Shown: positions 12,345 through 22,770 of the stretch, piece by piece
Layout: each line of letters starts with the position of its first letter
Position numbering within the stretch: position 1 is the stretch's first letter
NCBI GenBank assembly: GCA_030765065.1
Contig: CM060990.1
Span: 494,936,190-495,000,189, forward strand
Origin: Deroplatys truncata
Taxonomy: Eukaryota; Arthropoda; Insecta; Mantodea; Mantidae
Reading direction: 5' to 3'
DNA: 64,000 nt
Position numbers and translations under genes: made by a program
Notes under the pieces: model-generated
What the model was told of the DNA's origin: nothing
The model's database searches: none
The model's input: the letters and a program-made list of their open reading frames with translations, nothing else

Positions 12345-12640
12345 TGGACACTTCCTAGCGTACTTTTTACCGCAGTCATCGCAATATTGGTTAGTTCCAA
12401 TTTTAACAACCGGTTCATACGTCACCTTCTCTTCTAGTTCCAAATTTCACCACCCCGTTTCGCCCACTCACAGCCTAGCAAGTCACTTCCTACCGTACTT
12501 TTTATCGCAGTCATCGCCATCTTGTTTAGTTCCAATTTTAACTTCCTTAATCCCACATCATCTCATTCCCATCTCTTTTTTAGTTCCGCTTTTTGCCACC
12601 TCCATCTGTTTAGTTCCAATTTTCGCTACCAGCATGCTAA
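12345..12640. repeat. ~130-bp repeat, cluster 3
   Basis: Two to three units with TTCCTAGCGTACTTTTTACC, GCAGTCATCGC, TTTAGTTCCAATTTT and ACCTTCTCTTCTAGTTCC, in the same orientation as clusters 1 and 2. The last unit decays into TTTAGTTCC-containing fragments up to about 12640. Confidence 0.7.
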
Positions 12641-13371
12641 TAAACATTTCTTCCGTAAGACGCTTCTACAAAGGTGCAGGTTACCTTTAAAAGAGCTAGG
12701 TATATACGGCAAGCAAGGGAAACAAATAAATGTGTCAGATAAAAGCATCTAGAGCAATCATAGTTCTACCGCTAAATTGGCATTCAACTTTTCCCGTCAC
12801 TGGAGCAAATTAACAGCGAAACTTAGCGGCAGGATCATCATTAATCAAGACTCGCTCCTAGATCAGGACGCCCAGTGTCTCCTTTTCCTTCATCTTTTCT
12901 CGTGAGGGGTAGGTACAATATGTCCTGGATCAGTGTCGAGTCCCTCCATAACAGAATATAAGATAAGATAACGATCGTTAAATGAATTTGCTTCATCCGG
13001 TACAGATACTACTGTTACAGAAATACATTACAATAAATACATATGTTGAGAATTTTTATAATAAGGACACAATAATTAATCTATTCCAATACAATTAGAA
13101 ACATTTATTTTGTGAGTTTGGCAGTTACGTTACAAAGGGACAGCAAAAGGCAACATAAAACTTTTGCGTTTTAATCACAAAACGTTTCTTCCTAGAATTT
13201 CACTTTGAAACTAAAAGGAACTGTGCCAAAGTTTCGGGCTCTGGTTTTCACAAAATATTTTATTCGCAAGTGAACATAAAAAAGGAAAGACAAAAAACGG
13301 GACAAGAAAACACTAAAGCATAATTTTCATATTTAGCATAAATAACTGAATAAAAATATGCAGTCTATAAC
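12641..13371. other. Unannotated spacer before element 1
   Basis: No gene or repeat recognised. The last six bases before element 1 are its left target duplication. Confidence 0.5.
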
Positions 13372-13377
13372 TATGAC
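13372..13377. repeat. Left target-site duplication of element 1 (TATGAC)
   Basis: The six bases immediately outside AGTAG. They match 5 of 6 bases of TATGCC at 22792-22797. Six-base duplications are characteristic of Polinton/Maverick integrases. Confidence 0.65.
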
Positions 13378-13402
13378 AGTAGGTTATTTAGAAGAGAGCT
13401 GG

Positions 13403-14460
13403 GCCACTTTTTGGGCATATATGGGAAAGGATAGGGAAAACGAGGCTGGATGGGGCGGTTCAAGGAGGAAATGGGTTTATATGGGAGAGATAGGGAATAC
13501 GACGACCGATACTATGCTAGACAGGGTTGAAGGAGGGTAGTGCGTTTATATGGAAGAGATAGTTGAGATATGTTAGACTAGACAGAGGCTGAGAGTAGAG
13601 AAGGCGTTTATATGTATGAGAGGTAGGGAACAGGAGGAGAGGTGTTAGGCTAGACAGAGGTTGAGTAGAGTATGGTTTATATGAGTGGTATAGGAAAACG
13701 AGGAGAGGTGTTAGACTAGACAGGGCTTGAAACGTAGTGTATGGTTTATACGAGAGATATAGGAAAACGAGGAAAGGTATTAGGCTAGGAGAGTTTCAGT
13801 ATGTGTTTATAAGGAGAGACGAGAAAACGGAGAGAGTTCCTATGTTAGGACAGACAGGTGTTGAAGGTAGAATGTGCTTTATATAGATTAGCTAGGAAAC
13901 CAAGGAGAGATACTCAGCTAGACAGGGGCGGGAGAGGAATACGCTTTATGAGAGGTAGGGAATACGAGGAGAGATGCTAGACTAGACAGTGGTTGAGAGT
14001 AGAGTATGCGCTTATATGTATGAGAAGTATAGGAGCAGGAGGAGGGGTGTTAGGCTAGACAGAGGTTTAGGAGTAGAGTATGGTTTATATGAGAAATATA
14101 GGAAAACGAGGAGAGGTATTAGCTTAGGAGAATTTGAGTATGTGTTTATAAGGAGAGACGACAAAACGGAGAGATCCTATGCTACGATAGACAGGTGTTA
14201 AAGGTAGAATGTGTTTTATATATGTTAGATAGGAAACCAAGGGGATAGTCAGCTAGACAGGGGACAGGAGGGGGGAATACTCTTTACGAGAGGCAGGGGA
14301 TACGGGGAGAGGTGCTAGACTAGACAGTGGTTGAGAGTAGAGTATGGTTTATATGAGAGGTATAGGAAAACGAGGAGAGTCGGTAGGCTAGACAGGTAGC
14401 GTAGCAGTAGCAATATGGACTTATATACAGGAGAGATATGGAATAGGAGGGAGATACTAG
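13403..14460 (+). repeat. Subterminal degenerate tandem array (left, element 1)
   Basis: Degenerate ~60-100-bp units, each with TTTATATGRGAGAGRTAGGG, then AATACGAGGAGAGGTGCTAG, GCTAGACAGRGGTTGAG and a GGAGGG-type spacer. The same unit fills the ends of element 2 and the fragment at 3422. The array is noncoding and could be a replication, telomere-like or transposition-complex region. Confidence 0.8.
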
Positions 14461-14547
14461 ACCTTGAAAGCGACTTTAAGCGAGAACTTCATGAAAATAT
14501 GTTTCATGTCAATGTTCTAGACATGCCCATCACGTAACCCATTCAGG

Positions 14548-15075
14548 GGAAAAGGTGATTCGCTCAGGCAAAAATGTGACCAGCAAAGGGAAAAAGGTGA
14601 CCAGCAAAGGGAAAAAGGAGACCAGCAAAGGGAAAAAGGTGACCTGCAAAGGAAAAAGGTGACCAGAAAAGGGAAAATGTGACCAGCAAAGGGAAAAAGG
14701 TGACCAGCAAAGGGAAAAATGTGACCTGCAAAGGGAAAAAGGTGACCAGTAAAGGGAAACATGTGACCAGCAAAGGGAAAAAGGTGACCAGTAAAGGGAA
14801 AAAGGTGACCAGTAAAGGGAAAAATGTGATCAGCAAAAGGAAAAATGTGACCAGCAAAGGGGAAAAAGGTGACCAGCAAAGGGAAAAAGGTGACCAGAAA
14901 AGGGAAACACGTAACCAGCAAAGGGAAAAACGTGACCAGCAAAGGGAAAAAGGTGACCAGTAAAGGGAAAAATGTGACCAGCAAAGGGAAAAAGGTGACC
15001 AGTAAGGGGAAAAAGGTGACCAGCAAAGGGAAAAAGGTGACCAGCAAAGGGAAAAAGGTGATCCACAAAGGGAAA
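14548..15075 (+). repeat. 21-bp minisatellite (GACCAGCAAAGGGAAAAAGGT)n-type, left
   Basis: About 25 units of 21 bp built on GTGACCAGCAAAGGGAAAAA with small variations. Because the period is a multiple of three and the unit lacks stops in several frames, long artefactual reading frames appear on both strands. The mirrored copy is at 21447-21958. Element 2 does not have it. Confidence 0.9.
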
Positions 15076-15119
15076 AGGGTAGGGAAAAGGTGGCCCTATC
15101 ACGGGAAAAGCTAACGCAC

Positions 15120-16010
15120 TCACACTAACAGGTAAGTAATTCAGTTAGTATCACAGGGTAGGACAGATCCCGGGAAGTGGATATAGCATAGTTCCGCATG
15201 ATGTTACAGGTAATTCGGATAGTATCGTGGGTATTTAGGATAATTCAAGTATCATAGGTATTTAGAGTCACTCAGCTAGTATCACAGGAGGCTAGATTCC
15301 AGAGACAGGGCGTATCATAGCTGTGTATGATTTCACAGGCAATTCAGCTAGTATCGTGGGCATTTAAGCTAATTCAGCTAGTATCACAGGAGGCTAGATT
15401 CCAGAGGCTAACTGCATCATAGCTATGCATGATTTCACAGGTAATTCAGCTAGTATCGTAGGTATTTAGGCTAATTCAGCTAGTATCACAGGAGGTTAGA
15501 TTCCAGGGTTGGGTATAGCATAGTTTCGTATTTCACAGGTAATTCAGAGGGTATCGTAGGTATTTAGGATAATTCAAGTAACATAGGTGTTTGGAGTAAT
15601 TAAGCAAGCATTACAGGAGGGAAGTACCAGGGGTTGGTTATAACGTAGTTTCGTATTTTACAGATAGTTCAGGTAATATCGTAAGTATTTGGGTAATCAG
15701 CATAGTTTCACAGATGCTCGTGATAATTTCGATCAGAGATTTGTATCACAGCTATTTAAGGTAAATGCAGGTGATTCAGCTTGTATCAATGCTATTTGAG
15801 TCATTTTAACAGGTAATTCATCTAGTATCATTGGTATTTAAGGCAAACCAAATAGTATCACAGGTGCTCGTGCTAATTTAGAGCAGGAATTCGTATCAGA
15901 GCTAGTTAAGGTAATTTCATATGATTCGGGTAGTATCACAGGTATTTAAGTCATTTTAGCAGGCAACTCAACTAGTATCACAGGTACTCATGGTAATATA
16001 GAGAGTAATT
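15120..16010 (+). repeat. Spacer array of TAATTCAGCTAGTATCACAGG-type units (left, element 1)
   Basis: Irregular ~30-40-bp units around AATTCAGCTAGTATCACAGG and GTATTTAGGCTAATTC. The array ends with GTAATTAGATTATAAACATT, which also occurs in element 2 at 28850 and in the mirrored copies. It is mirrored at 20560-21410. Confidence 0.8.
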
Positions 16011-16472
16011 AGATTATAAACATTTCTCATCCAACGTTACAATAATTATTGTACGATGCGGAGAGGGATAAACTGCATATTGGTTCACAAATTGAAAAGC
16101 TTTGCGTCAACATACCCTTATTTAAGTTCGTTGTAGGTGTCACTCCCCTTTTATCTAGGCTTGAGACTAGCACTAGGATTGCTCCTAATGGCAGGGTTAC
16201 CACCTTCCCTTCCATCTTCTTCTTTCTTCATCAGGCGTCTGCTAGTTGCATACACAGCACACGGATAAACTTCATTTTTAAGATTGTAGACTCACGAGAA
16301 AATCTTCATCTTCGACTTACATTCTCTTAAGCACTGTTTGTAATACTGTAATGTCCATACGCATAGGTAGTTATTCCATCCTCAGCAATAATTCTTTTAT
16401 CATCAGAGGGATTCAATGTAATTTTATTCACTTGCACTGTGGTAACAGCATACTTTCGTGATAGGATTAGAT

Positions 16473-19235
16473 TCATGGGCGTTCTGATGATTTCACAGGT
16501 TTTAAGACAGTCTGAATAGCTGTCAAACGAAATGTACTGCTTAATAGCGCTACTTTTATACCTTTAATCTTTTTTATCATTGAGCCTTGAATATCTAAGG
16601 CATACATCTTAGGACGTAGTCCAACAAAGCGTAGGATGATTTTGCTATTAGCCTCATCTTTAAATTTTCCCAATACCTTCTTGTTCTGAGTAGAGTAACA
16701 TATATGGTTGGCAGGGTAATCAGCTGTATCGAGATGCTCAATAAAACGTAGCTTGTCCTGGTACACATCTTCAGTTGTAACACGATGAATGAACGAATCA
16801 GTGTCCATATACATAAGCTTCAGGTTTTCAGCTCCATAATAAGGCAACAACACGTCGTAATGATAGTTATACATTAATGTCTTGGAGATGTCCAACACAC
16901 TCATACCAATGTATATAGGCTTGTTGAATACAATCTGACGAGAGGCCATATGTACAGCAGCTAGATTAGCAGCATATATCGTCCTGTCGATAAACGTAGG
17001 CTTTGCGATCAGCTTCTCTAGAGTTTTTTCATTGGTCACCAGTCGTATATCCATACGGTTACGCAGGTTCTCCATAGTTTTTCCAAACATGGCTTTGTTA
17101 AAGAGCTTGTAGAGATCCTTCTCGAAATCATTTGCAGCTTGTTGTCGTAGCCTGTTGTTAAATTCCACATAAGGTTTCAACCACCGAGACTGTCGGAATT
17201 GTAGCACACGATGGATTTTTGTTAGTCGTAGTCCATGACTAAGAGCTTGCTTCAAAGCCATGTAATGTACTACATACTTCTTTCGAGGTCCAAGATGGGG
17301 TATCAGTTTCTTTGTAGATGATTCCAATGGTTTCATACGCTCAGGCAGGAAAGGTAGATCGTTGTGTAGATCGTGAAGTTCAGCAGGATACTCGATGTCG
17401 ACTTCTAATATGCACCCATGAGGATCATCTCTTTGTAGTGTTTCTAAGTTGATTTCTTCAGGTGACACCCACTGAAATCCACCAAAAGGAAGGGCGTGAC
17501 ACATTGCCCACCCATATTGGTTATTAGCGTCCTCGTATGTGATAAATTTGGTTGGTCTCGACGGATCAAACTTATCCATATAAGTGGTATTAGCCTCAGC
17601 ATACCGATGGGAAACTTGGCATAAACCTCCTCTTATACCTGATTCCACCATGAGTAGTTGATCATAATCTTGTAACAGCTCCAGCTTAATTCCAGTATAC
17701 AGTAACATGGCGTGCCATGTAAGTCCTGGAGAGGTAAAATAATGGGCATGATCAACTTTGTGTGTTTTAAGGGTTTGCTCTCTGAACGTCTCAAAGACAT
17801 CAGCTAGGAGAAGTACATCCGAAGTTAAGTAGAGATCGCTGTACTCTCCCAGGTTTCGCACATTAAACAGCTCCCATACATTTCTAGCATGATCGTAGTC
17901 AGTATCAGTAATTTCTTCTTCATTTAATCTATTGTAGAAGGAGTCCTTAGGAGGCAAGCAGGTCTCGTTCAGGGCATCCCATGACGTAACAAAATCATAT
18001 GGAAATATACCCTTACGGGTCATCAACTTCAATTTCTCTTCTCCAAAGTACTTTAGCGTTTCAGGATACGAGGTTAGATTTTTTACCAACTTGTCCAAGC
18101 TTGTACTGAGGAATCGGAAGCTATCCACAAATCGAAGCTTTATATCTCTTACATACTTAGTGAATGAGATATAGCTTTCTTCAGAGTTAGGAATTACCTC
18201 CACACGTTCACTTGTACAACCCAGCTCCTTAACAATGAAATGAGAGTTATATCCGCTAAGGTTATGCATGAAGACTGGTATATATTTAGGTGTTTTACAG
18301 GCTAAATTACATTCATTATGAAGACTTCCACGATATTCACCGCTGATGTGATCATGGTCGCGTACTTTATAGTTCTCTTCTGTAAAGGGTTTTCCACACC
18401 AGTAGCATGTCGTAGAAGACTCAAAATCCTTTTGCTCTTGATCCGTAAGTTTCAGAGGCTTAGCAGATTTGTATATGTCATTAATCATTTTTGCAAGAGA
18501 TGTCAGGTACAGCATAAACCTCTGAGCAGCATCAGCACCACGATACACATAGGGTTGCTTAGGAAGACCAGTTTCGAAATGTTCAACACTGGATGTAGGC
18601 TCCACGTAAACACAGAAGCTCATTGGTGTGTGCTCTTGATAAGGGGTTGTATAGGAAGTTTCAGGATTGGGTATACACGTATGGCATGGAGTGAGAATAC
18701 TCTCAAAATCAGCATAGATGACATAAGGTACTTTCAGCATCCTCTCAACATTTTTAAACTGTACAATTGCTTTCTCCTTGCTAGGCATAACTACCCTTGC
18801 AACACCATGTTGAATACAGACGGCTGCATGTTCTTGTAGTTTTTCATGTCCACTTCGTCCATATCGATCATCAAAATGTGTAAAGCAGCGCTTACAAGTA
18901 TAAACCCGTCCATTACATTTAGTTTTCTGGCGTCGAATGAGTTTCTCAAAATTCTTTATATATACGTAGTGATGTTTTCCTCTACTATCACTCAATAGTA
19001 GCAGGTCGCAGTGTTCAGGTAGTTCAATATCAGCAACCTTTATCGGATACACTTCATGCTTCTCATCTAGCCCGAAAACGTTAATAGATATCTTGTTAAA
19101 CTTCTCAAATTTAAGTATTTGAGAAAGTGGAGTAGGATAGGAAACACAGCTGAAGTCGTACTTATCTTGATGCTGCTTGTATTTCCTGACGCGTTGAGGC
19201 TTGGTGCTCACGAATTTAACTAATACGGAGTACAT
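16473..19235 (-). CDS. polB: Protein-primed type-B DNA polymerase (polB), 920-codon open frame, frameshifted at both ends
   Basis: Residues 1-170: N-terminal domain with a Cys/His finger (C114, C117, H136, C140). Exonuclease motifs: ExoI YADFES (D176, E178), ExoII HNLSGYN where the expected Asp is N330, ExoIII Y469-LTSD473. An endonuclease VII-like Cys/His insert (C277, C280, DHDH 293-296, RG 302-303, LHNEC 305-309) lies between ExoI and ExoII. Polymerase motifs: A, DANNQYGW (D569); B, KAMFGKTMEN (714-723); C, YMDTDSF (D811, D813). The set matches Polinton/adintovirus-type protein-primed polymerases, which replicate linear DNA from a terminal protein. A frameshift near 19250 separates ~75 further N-terminal codons (19220-19468), and one near 16550 displaces the last ~75 codons. 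Transcribed toward the left end. Confidence 0.9.
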   Translation of the reverse strand: MYSVLVKFVSTKPQRVRKYKQHQDKYDFSCVSYPTPLSQILKFEKFNKISINVFGLDEKHEVYPIKVADIELPEHCDLLLLSDSRGKHHYVYIKNFEKLIRRQKTKCNGRVYTCKRCFTHFDDRYGRSGHEKLQEHAAVCIQHGVARVVMPSKEKAIVQFKNVERMLKVPYVIYADFESILTPCHTCIPNPETSYTTPYQEHTPMSFCVYVEPTSSVEHFETGLPKQPYVYRGADAAQRFMLYLTSLAKMINDIYKSAKPLKLTDQEQKDFESSTTCYWCGKPFTEENYKVRDHDHISGEYRGSLHNECNLACKTPKYIPVFMHNLSGYNSHFIVKELGCTSERVEVIPNSEESYISFTKYVRDIKLRFVDSFRFLSTSLDKLVKNLTSYPETLKYFGEEKLKLMTRKGIFPYDFVTSWDALNETCLPPKDSFYNRLNEEEITDTDYDHARNVWELFNVRNLGEYSDLYLTSDVLLLADVFETFREQTLKTHKVDHAHYFTSPGLTWHAMLLYTGIKLELLQDYDQLLMVESGIRGGLCQVSHRYAEANTTYMDKFDPSRPTKFITYEDANNQYGWAMCHALPFGGFQWVSPEEINLETLQRDDPHGCILEVDIEYPAELHDLHNDLPFLPERMKPLESSTKKLIPHLGPRKKYVVHYMALKQALSHGLRLTKIHRVLQFRQSRWLKPYVEFNNRLRQQAANDFEKDLYKLFNKAMFGKTMENLRNRMDIRLVTNEKTLEKLIAKPTFIDRTIYAANLAAVHMASRQIVFNKPIYIGMSVLDISKTLMYNYHYDVLLPYYGAENLKLMYMDTDSFIHRVTTEDVYQDKLRFIEHLDTADYPANHICYSTQNKKVLGKFKDEANSKIILRFVGLRPKMYALDIQGSMIKKIKGIKVALLSSTFRLTAIQTVLKPVKSSERP

Positions 19236-19455
19236 GAAACATTTCTCGTCGCTAAAGTTCTGAATGTTATATATGCTTTCCTTGCTTCAACAGCTGACGG
19301 TAGTGGTATGTAGCTACTTCCTTGCAACGGATTGTACTTGTTGATACGAAGTCGAAGTCCTTCCACTGCAAGCAAAGCCCCGTTGCTACCCTTAAGCTGA
19401 GACTCCTCCATTTCAGTCACCATTTTTGAATAGTTCTTGAACCTAAGAAAGGTAG
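19220..19455 (-). pseudogene. N-terminal part of polB in a shifted frame
   Basis: VTEMEESQLKGSNGALLAVEGLRLRINKYNPL, broken here as VTEMEESQLKGSNG and ALLAVEGLRLRI, corresponds to the N-terminal segment of both polB copies in element 2. A frameshift around 19250 separates it from the main frame. Upstream of about 19455 the similarity stops at the deletion junction, so the zinc-finger N-terminus and promoter found in element 2 are missing. Confidence 0.75.
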
Positions 19456-19500
19456 AGGGGTGGATCAAAGCTTGATTGATAGCTCCTGTGATGGGACGAT
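19456..19500. other. Deletion junction in the middle of element 1
   Basis: Left-arm polB sequence ends near 19455 and right-arm polB sequence begins at 19500 (TTATCGACAGG). Between them are ~45 bases assigned to neither. In the model this joint replaced the rest of the left N-terminus, the palindrome centre and the first three quarters of the right polB. Confidence 0.65.
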
Positions 19501-20167
19501 TATCGACAGGACGATATATGCTGCTAATCTAGCTGCTGTACATATGGCCTCTCGTCAGATTGTATTCAACAAGCCTATATACATTGGTATGAGTGTGTTG
19601 GACATCTCCAAGACATTAATGTATAACTATCATTACGACGTGTTGTTGCCTTATTATGGAGCTGAAAACCTGAAGCTTATGTATATGGACACTGATTCGT
19701 TCATTCATCGTGTTACAACTGAAGATGTGTACCAGGACAAGCTACGTTTTATTGAGCACCTCGATACAGCTGATTACCCTGCCAACCATATATGTTACTC
19801 TACTCAGAACAAGAAGGTATTGGGAAAATTTAAAGATGAGGCTAATAGCAAAATCATCCTACGCTTTGTTGGACTACGTCCTAAGATGTATGCCTTAGAT
19901 ATTCAAGGCTCAATGATAAAAAAGATTAAAGGTATAAAACGTAGCGCTATTAAGCAGTACATTTCGTTTGACAGCTATTCAGACAGTCTTAAAACCTGTG
20001 AAATCATCAGAACGCCCATGAATCTAATCCTATCACGAAAGCATGCTGTTACCACAGTGCAAGTGAATAAAATTACATTGAATCCCTTTGATGATGAAAG
20101 AATTATTTCTGAGGATGGAATAACTACCTATGCGTATGGACATTACATTATTACAAACAGTGCTTAA
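19500..20167 (+). pseudogene. Second, partial polB copy (C-terminal ~220 codons, right arm)
   Basis: The open frame from IDRTIYAANL through IYIGMSVLDISKTLMY, YMDTDSF (motif C) and VGLRPKMYALDIQG ends at the stop 20165-20167 after YAYGHYIITNSA. It lacks exonuclease motifs and polymerase motifs A and B. It is nearly identical to the same part of the left copy but keeps the C-terminal frame the left copy has lost. The apparent 13 N-terminal residues before IDRTIY derive from the junction. Confidence 0.85.
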
Positions 20168-20371
20168 GAGAATGTAAGTCGAAGATGAAGATTTTCTCGT
20201 GAGTCTACAATCTTAAAAATGAAGTTTATCCGTGTGCTGTGTATGCAACTAGCAGACGCCTGATGAAGAAAGAAGAAGATGGAAGGGAAGGTGGTAACCC
20301 TACCATTAGGAGCAATCCTAGTGCTAGTCTCAAGCCTAGATAAAAGGGGAGAGACACCTACAACGAACTAA

Positions 20372-20377
20372 AATAAA
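20372..20377 (+). promoter_or_regulatory. Probable polyadenylation signal of polB (AATAAA)
   Basis: AATAAA lies ~205 bp after the polB stop in a block conserved in all four arms. It is also present at 42614-42619 and, on the minus strand, at 29408-29413. In the left arm of element 1 it reads AATAAG. Position and conservation suggest the 3' end of the polB transcript. Confidence 0.45.
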
Positions 20378-20559
20378 GGTATGTTGACGCAAAGCTTTTC
20401 AATTTGTGAAACAATATGCAGTTTATCCCTCTCCGCATCGTACAATAACTGTTTAACATATAATAAGTTTGTAAGATTTAGAAAAAAGTATATAAATTGT
20501 TGTAAAGTTGGATGAGAAATGTTTATAATCTAATTACTGTCTATATTACCATGAGTACC

Positions 20560-21410
20560 TGTGATACTAGTTGAATTGCCTGTTAAAATGACTTAAATAC
20601 CTGTGATACTACCCGAATCATATGAAATTACCTTAACTAGCTCTGATACGAATTCCTGCTCTAAATTAGCACGAGCACCTGTGATACTATCTGGTTTACC
20701 TTAAATACCAAAGATACTAGATGAATTACTTGTTAAAATGACTCAAATGCCATTGATACAAGCTGAATCACCTGCATTTACCTTAAATAGCTGTGATACA
20801 AATCTCTGATCGAAATTATCACGAGCATCTGTGTAACTATGCTGATTACCCAAATACTTACGATATTACCTGAAGTATCTGTAAAATACGAAACTACGTT
20901 ATAACCAACCCCTGGTACCTACCCTGCTGTAATGCTTGCTTAATTACTCTAAACACCTATGTTACTTGAATTATCCTAAATACCTACGATACCCTCTGAT
21001 TTACCTGTGAAATACGAAACTATGCTATACCCAACCCTGGAATCTAACCTCCTGTGATACTAGCTGAATTAGCCTAAATACCTACGATACTAGCTGAATT
21101 ACCTGTGAAATCATGCATAGCTATGATGCAGTTAGCCTCTGGAATCTAGCCTCCTGTGATACTAGCTGAATTAGCTTAAATGCCCACGATACTAGCTGAA
21201 ATGCCTGTGAAATCATATACAGCTATGATACGCCCTGTCTCTGGAATTTAGCCTCCTGTGATACTAGCTGAGTGACTCTAAATACCTATGATACTTGAAT
21301 TATTCTAAATACCCACGATACTATCTGAATTACCTGTAACATCATGCGGAACTATGCTATATCCACTTCCCGGGATCTGTCCTACCCTGTGATACTAACT
21401 GAATTACTTA
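20560..21410 (-). repeat. Spacer array (right, element 1)
   Basis: Mirror image of 15120-16010, built of CCTGTGATACTAGCTGAATT-type units. Confidence 0.8.
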
Positions 21411-21446
21411 CCTGTTAGTGTGAGTGCGTTAGCTTTTCCCGTGATA

Positions 21447-21958
21447 GGGTCACCTTTTCCGTACCCTTTTCCCTTTGTGGGTCACCTTTTTCCCTTTGCT
21501 GGTCACCTTTTTCCCCTTACTGGTCACCTTTTTCCCTTTGCTGGTCACATTTTTCCCTTTACTGGTCACCTTTTTCACTTTGCTGGTCACGTTTTTCCCT
21601 TTGCTGGTCACGTTTTTCCCTTTGCTGGTTACGTGTTTCCCTTTTCTGGTCACCTTTTTCCCTTTGCTGGTCACCTTTTTCCCCTTTGCTGGTCACATTT
21701 TTCCCTTTGTTGGTCACATTTTTCCCTTTACTGGTCACCTTTTTCCCTTTGCTGGTCACCTTTTTCCCTTTGCTGGTCACCTTTTACCCTTTGCTGGTCA
21801 CCTTTTTCCCTTTGCTGGTCACATTTTTCCCTTTGCTGGTCACCTTTTCCCGTTGCAGGTCACCTGTTTCCCTTTGCTGGTCACCTTTTTCCCTTTGCTG
21901 GTCACCTTTTACCCTTTGCTGGTCACATTTTTGCCTGAGCGAGTCACCTTTTCCCCTG
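21447..21958 (-). repeat. 21-bp minisatellite, right copy
   Basis: Mirror of 14548-15075 (TTTTTCCCTTTGCTGGTCAC units). Unit count and variant order differ slightly from the left array. Long frames of TFFPLLV or MTSKGKKV type are artefacts. Confidence 0.9.
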
Positions 21959-22019
21959 AATGGGTTACGTGATGGGCATGTCTAGAACATTGACATGAAA
22001 CATATTTTCATGAAGTTCT

Positions 22020-22770
22020 CGCTTAAAGTCGCTTTCAAGGTCTAGTATCTCCCTCCTATTCCATATCTCTCCTGTATATAAGTCCATATTCCTACTGCTA
22101 CACTACCTGTCTAGCCTACCGACTCTCCTCGTTTTCCTATACCTCTCATATAAACCATAATCTACTCTCAACCACTGTCTAGTCTAGCACCTCTCCCCGT
22201 ATCCCCTGCCTCTCATAAAGCGTATTCCCCCCTCCTGTCCCCTGTCTAGCTGAGTATCTCTCCTTGGTTTCCTAGCTAATCTATATAAAGCACATTCTAC
22301 CTTCAACACCTGTCTGTCCTAACATAGGAACTCTCTCCGTTTTCTCGTCTCTCCTTATAAACACATACTCAAACTCTCCTAGTCTAATACCTCTCCTCGT
22401 TTTCCTATATCTCTCATATAAACCATACACTACGTTTCAAGCCCTGTCTAGTCTAACACCTCTCCTCGTTTTCCTATACCACTCATATAAACCATACTCT
22501 ACTCAACCTCTGTCTAGCCTAACACCTCTCCTCCTGTTCCCTACCTCTCATACATATAAACGCCTTCTCTACTCTCAGCCTCTGTCTAGTCTAACATATC
22601 TCAACTATCTCTTCCATATAAACGCACTGCTCTCCTTCAACCCTGTCTAGCATAGTATCGGTCGTCGTATTCCCTATCTCTCCCATATAAACCCATTTTC
22701 CTCCTTGAACCGCCCCATCCAACCACGTTTGCCCTATCCTTTCCCATATATGCCCAAAAAAGTGGCCCAG
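22020..22770 (-). repeat. Subterminal array (right, element 1)
   Basis: Mirror of 13403-14460 but ~320 bp shorter, having fewer units. Confidence 0.8.

Larger units (their letters stand above)
13378..16994 (+). repeat. Left terminal inverted repeat of element 1
   Basis: Inverted copy of 19500-22791. The inner ~500 bp (polB 3' part) is almost identical to its partner; one substitution was noticed over ~330 bp compared by eye. The subterminal part is about 320 bp longer than on the right because it has more array units. The inner boundary falls at CCTGTCGATAA (16984-16994). Confidence 0.85.

Noticed and set aside
12810-12860. Resemblance to the 3' end of 18S rRNA (CGGCAGGATCATCATTAAT)
   Set aside because: Only a dozen bases agree and the flanks do not match rRNA; treated as chance.
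14517-15123. Long reading frames over the 21-bp minisatellite (and at 21420-21985)
   Set aside because: The period is a multiple of three and the unit lacks stops, so open frames appear on both strands; no domain, start context or non-repeat coding sequence supports a protein.
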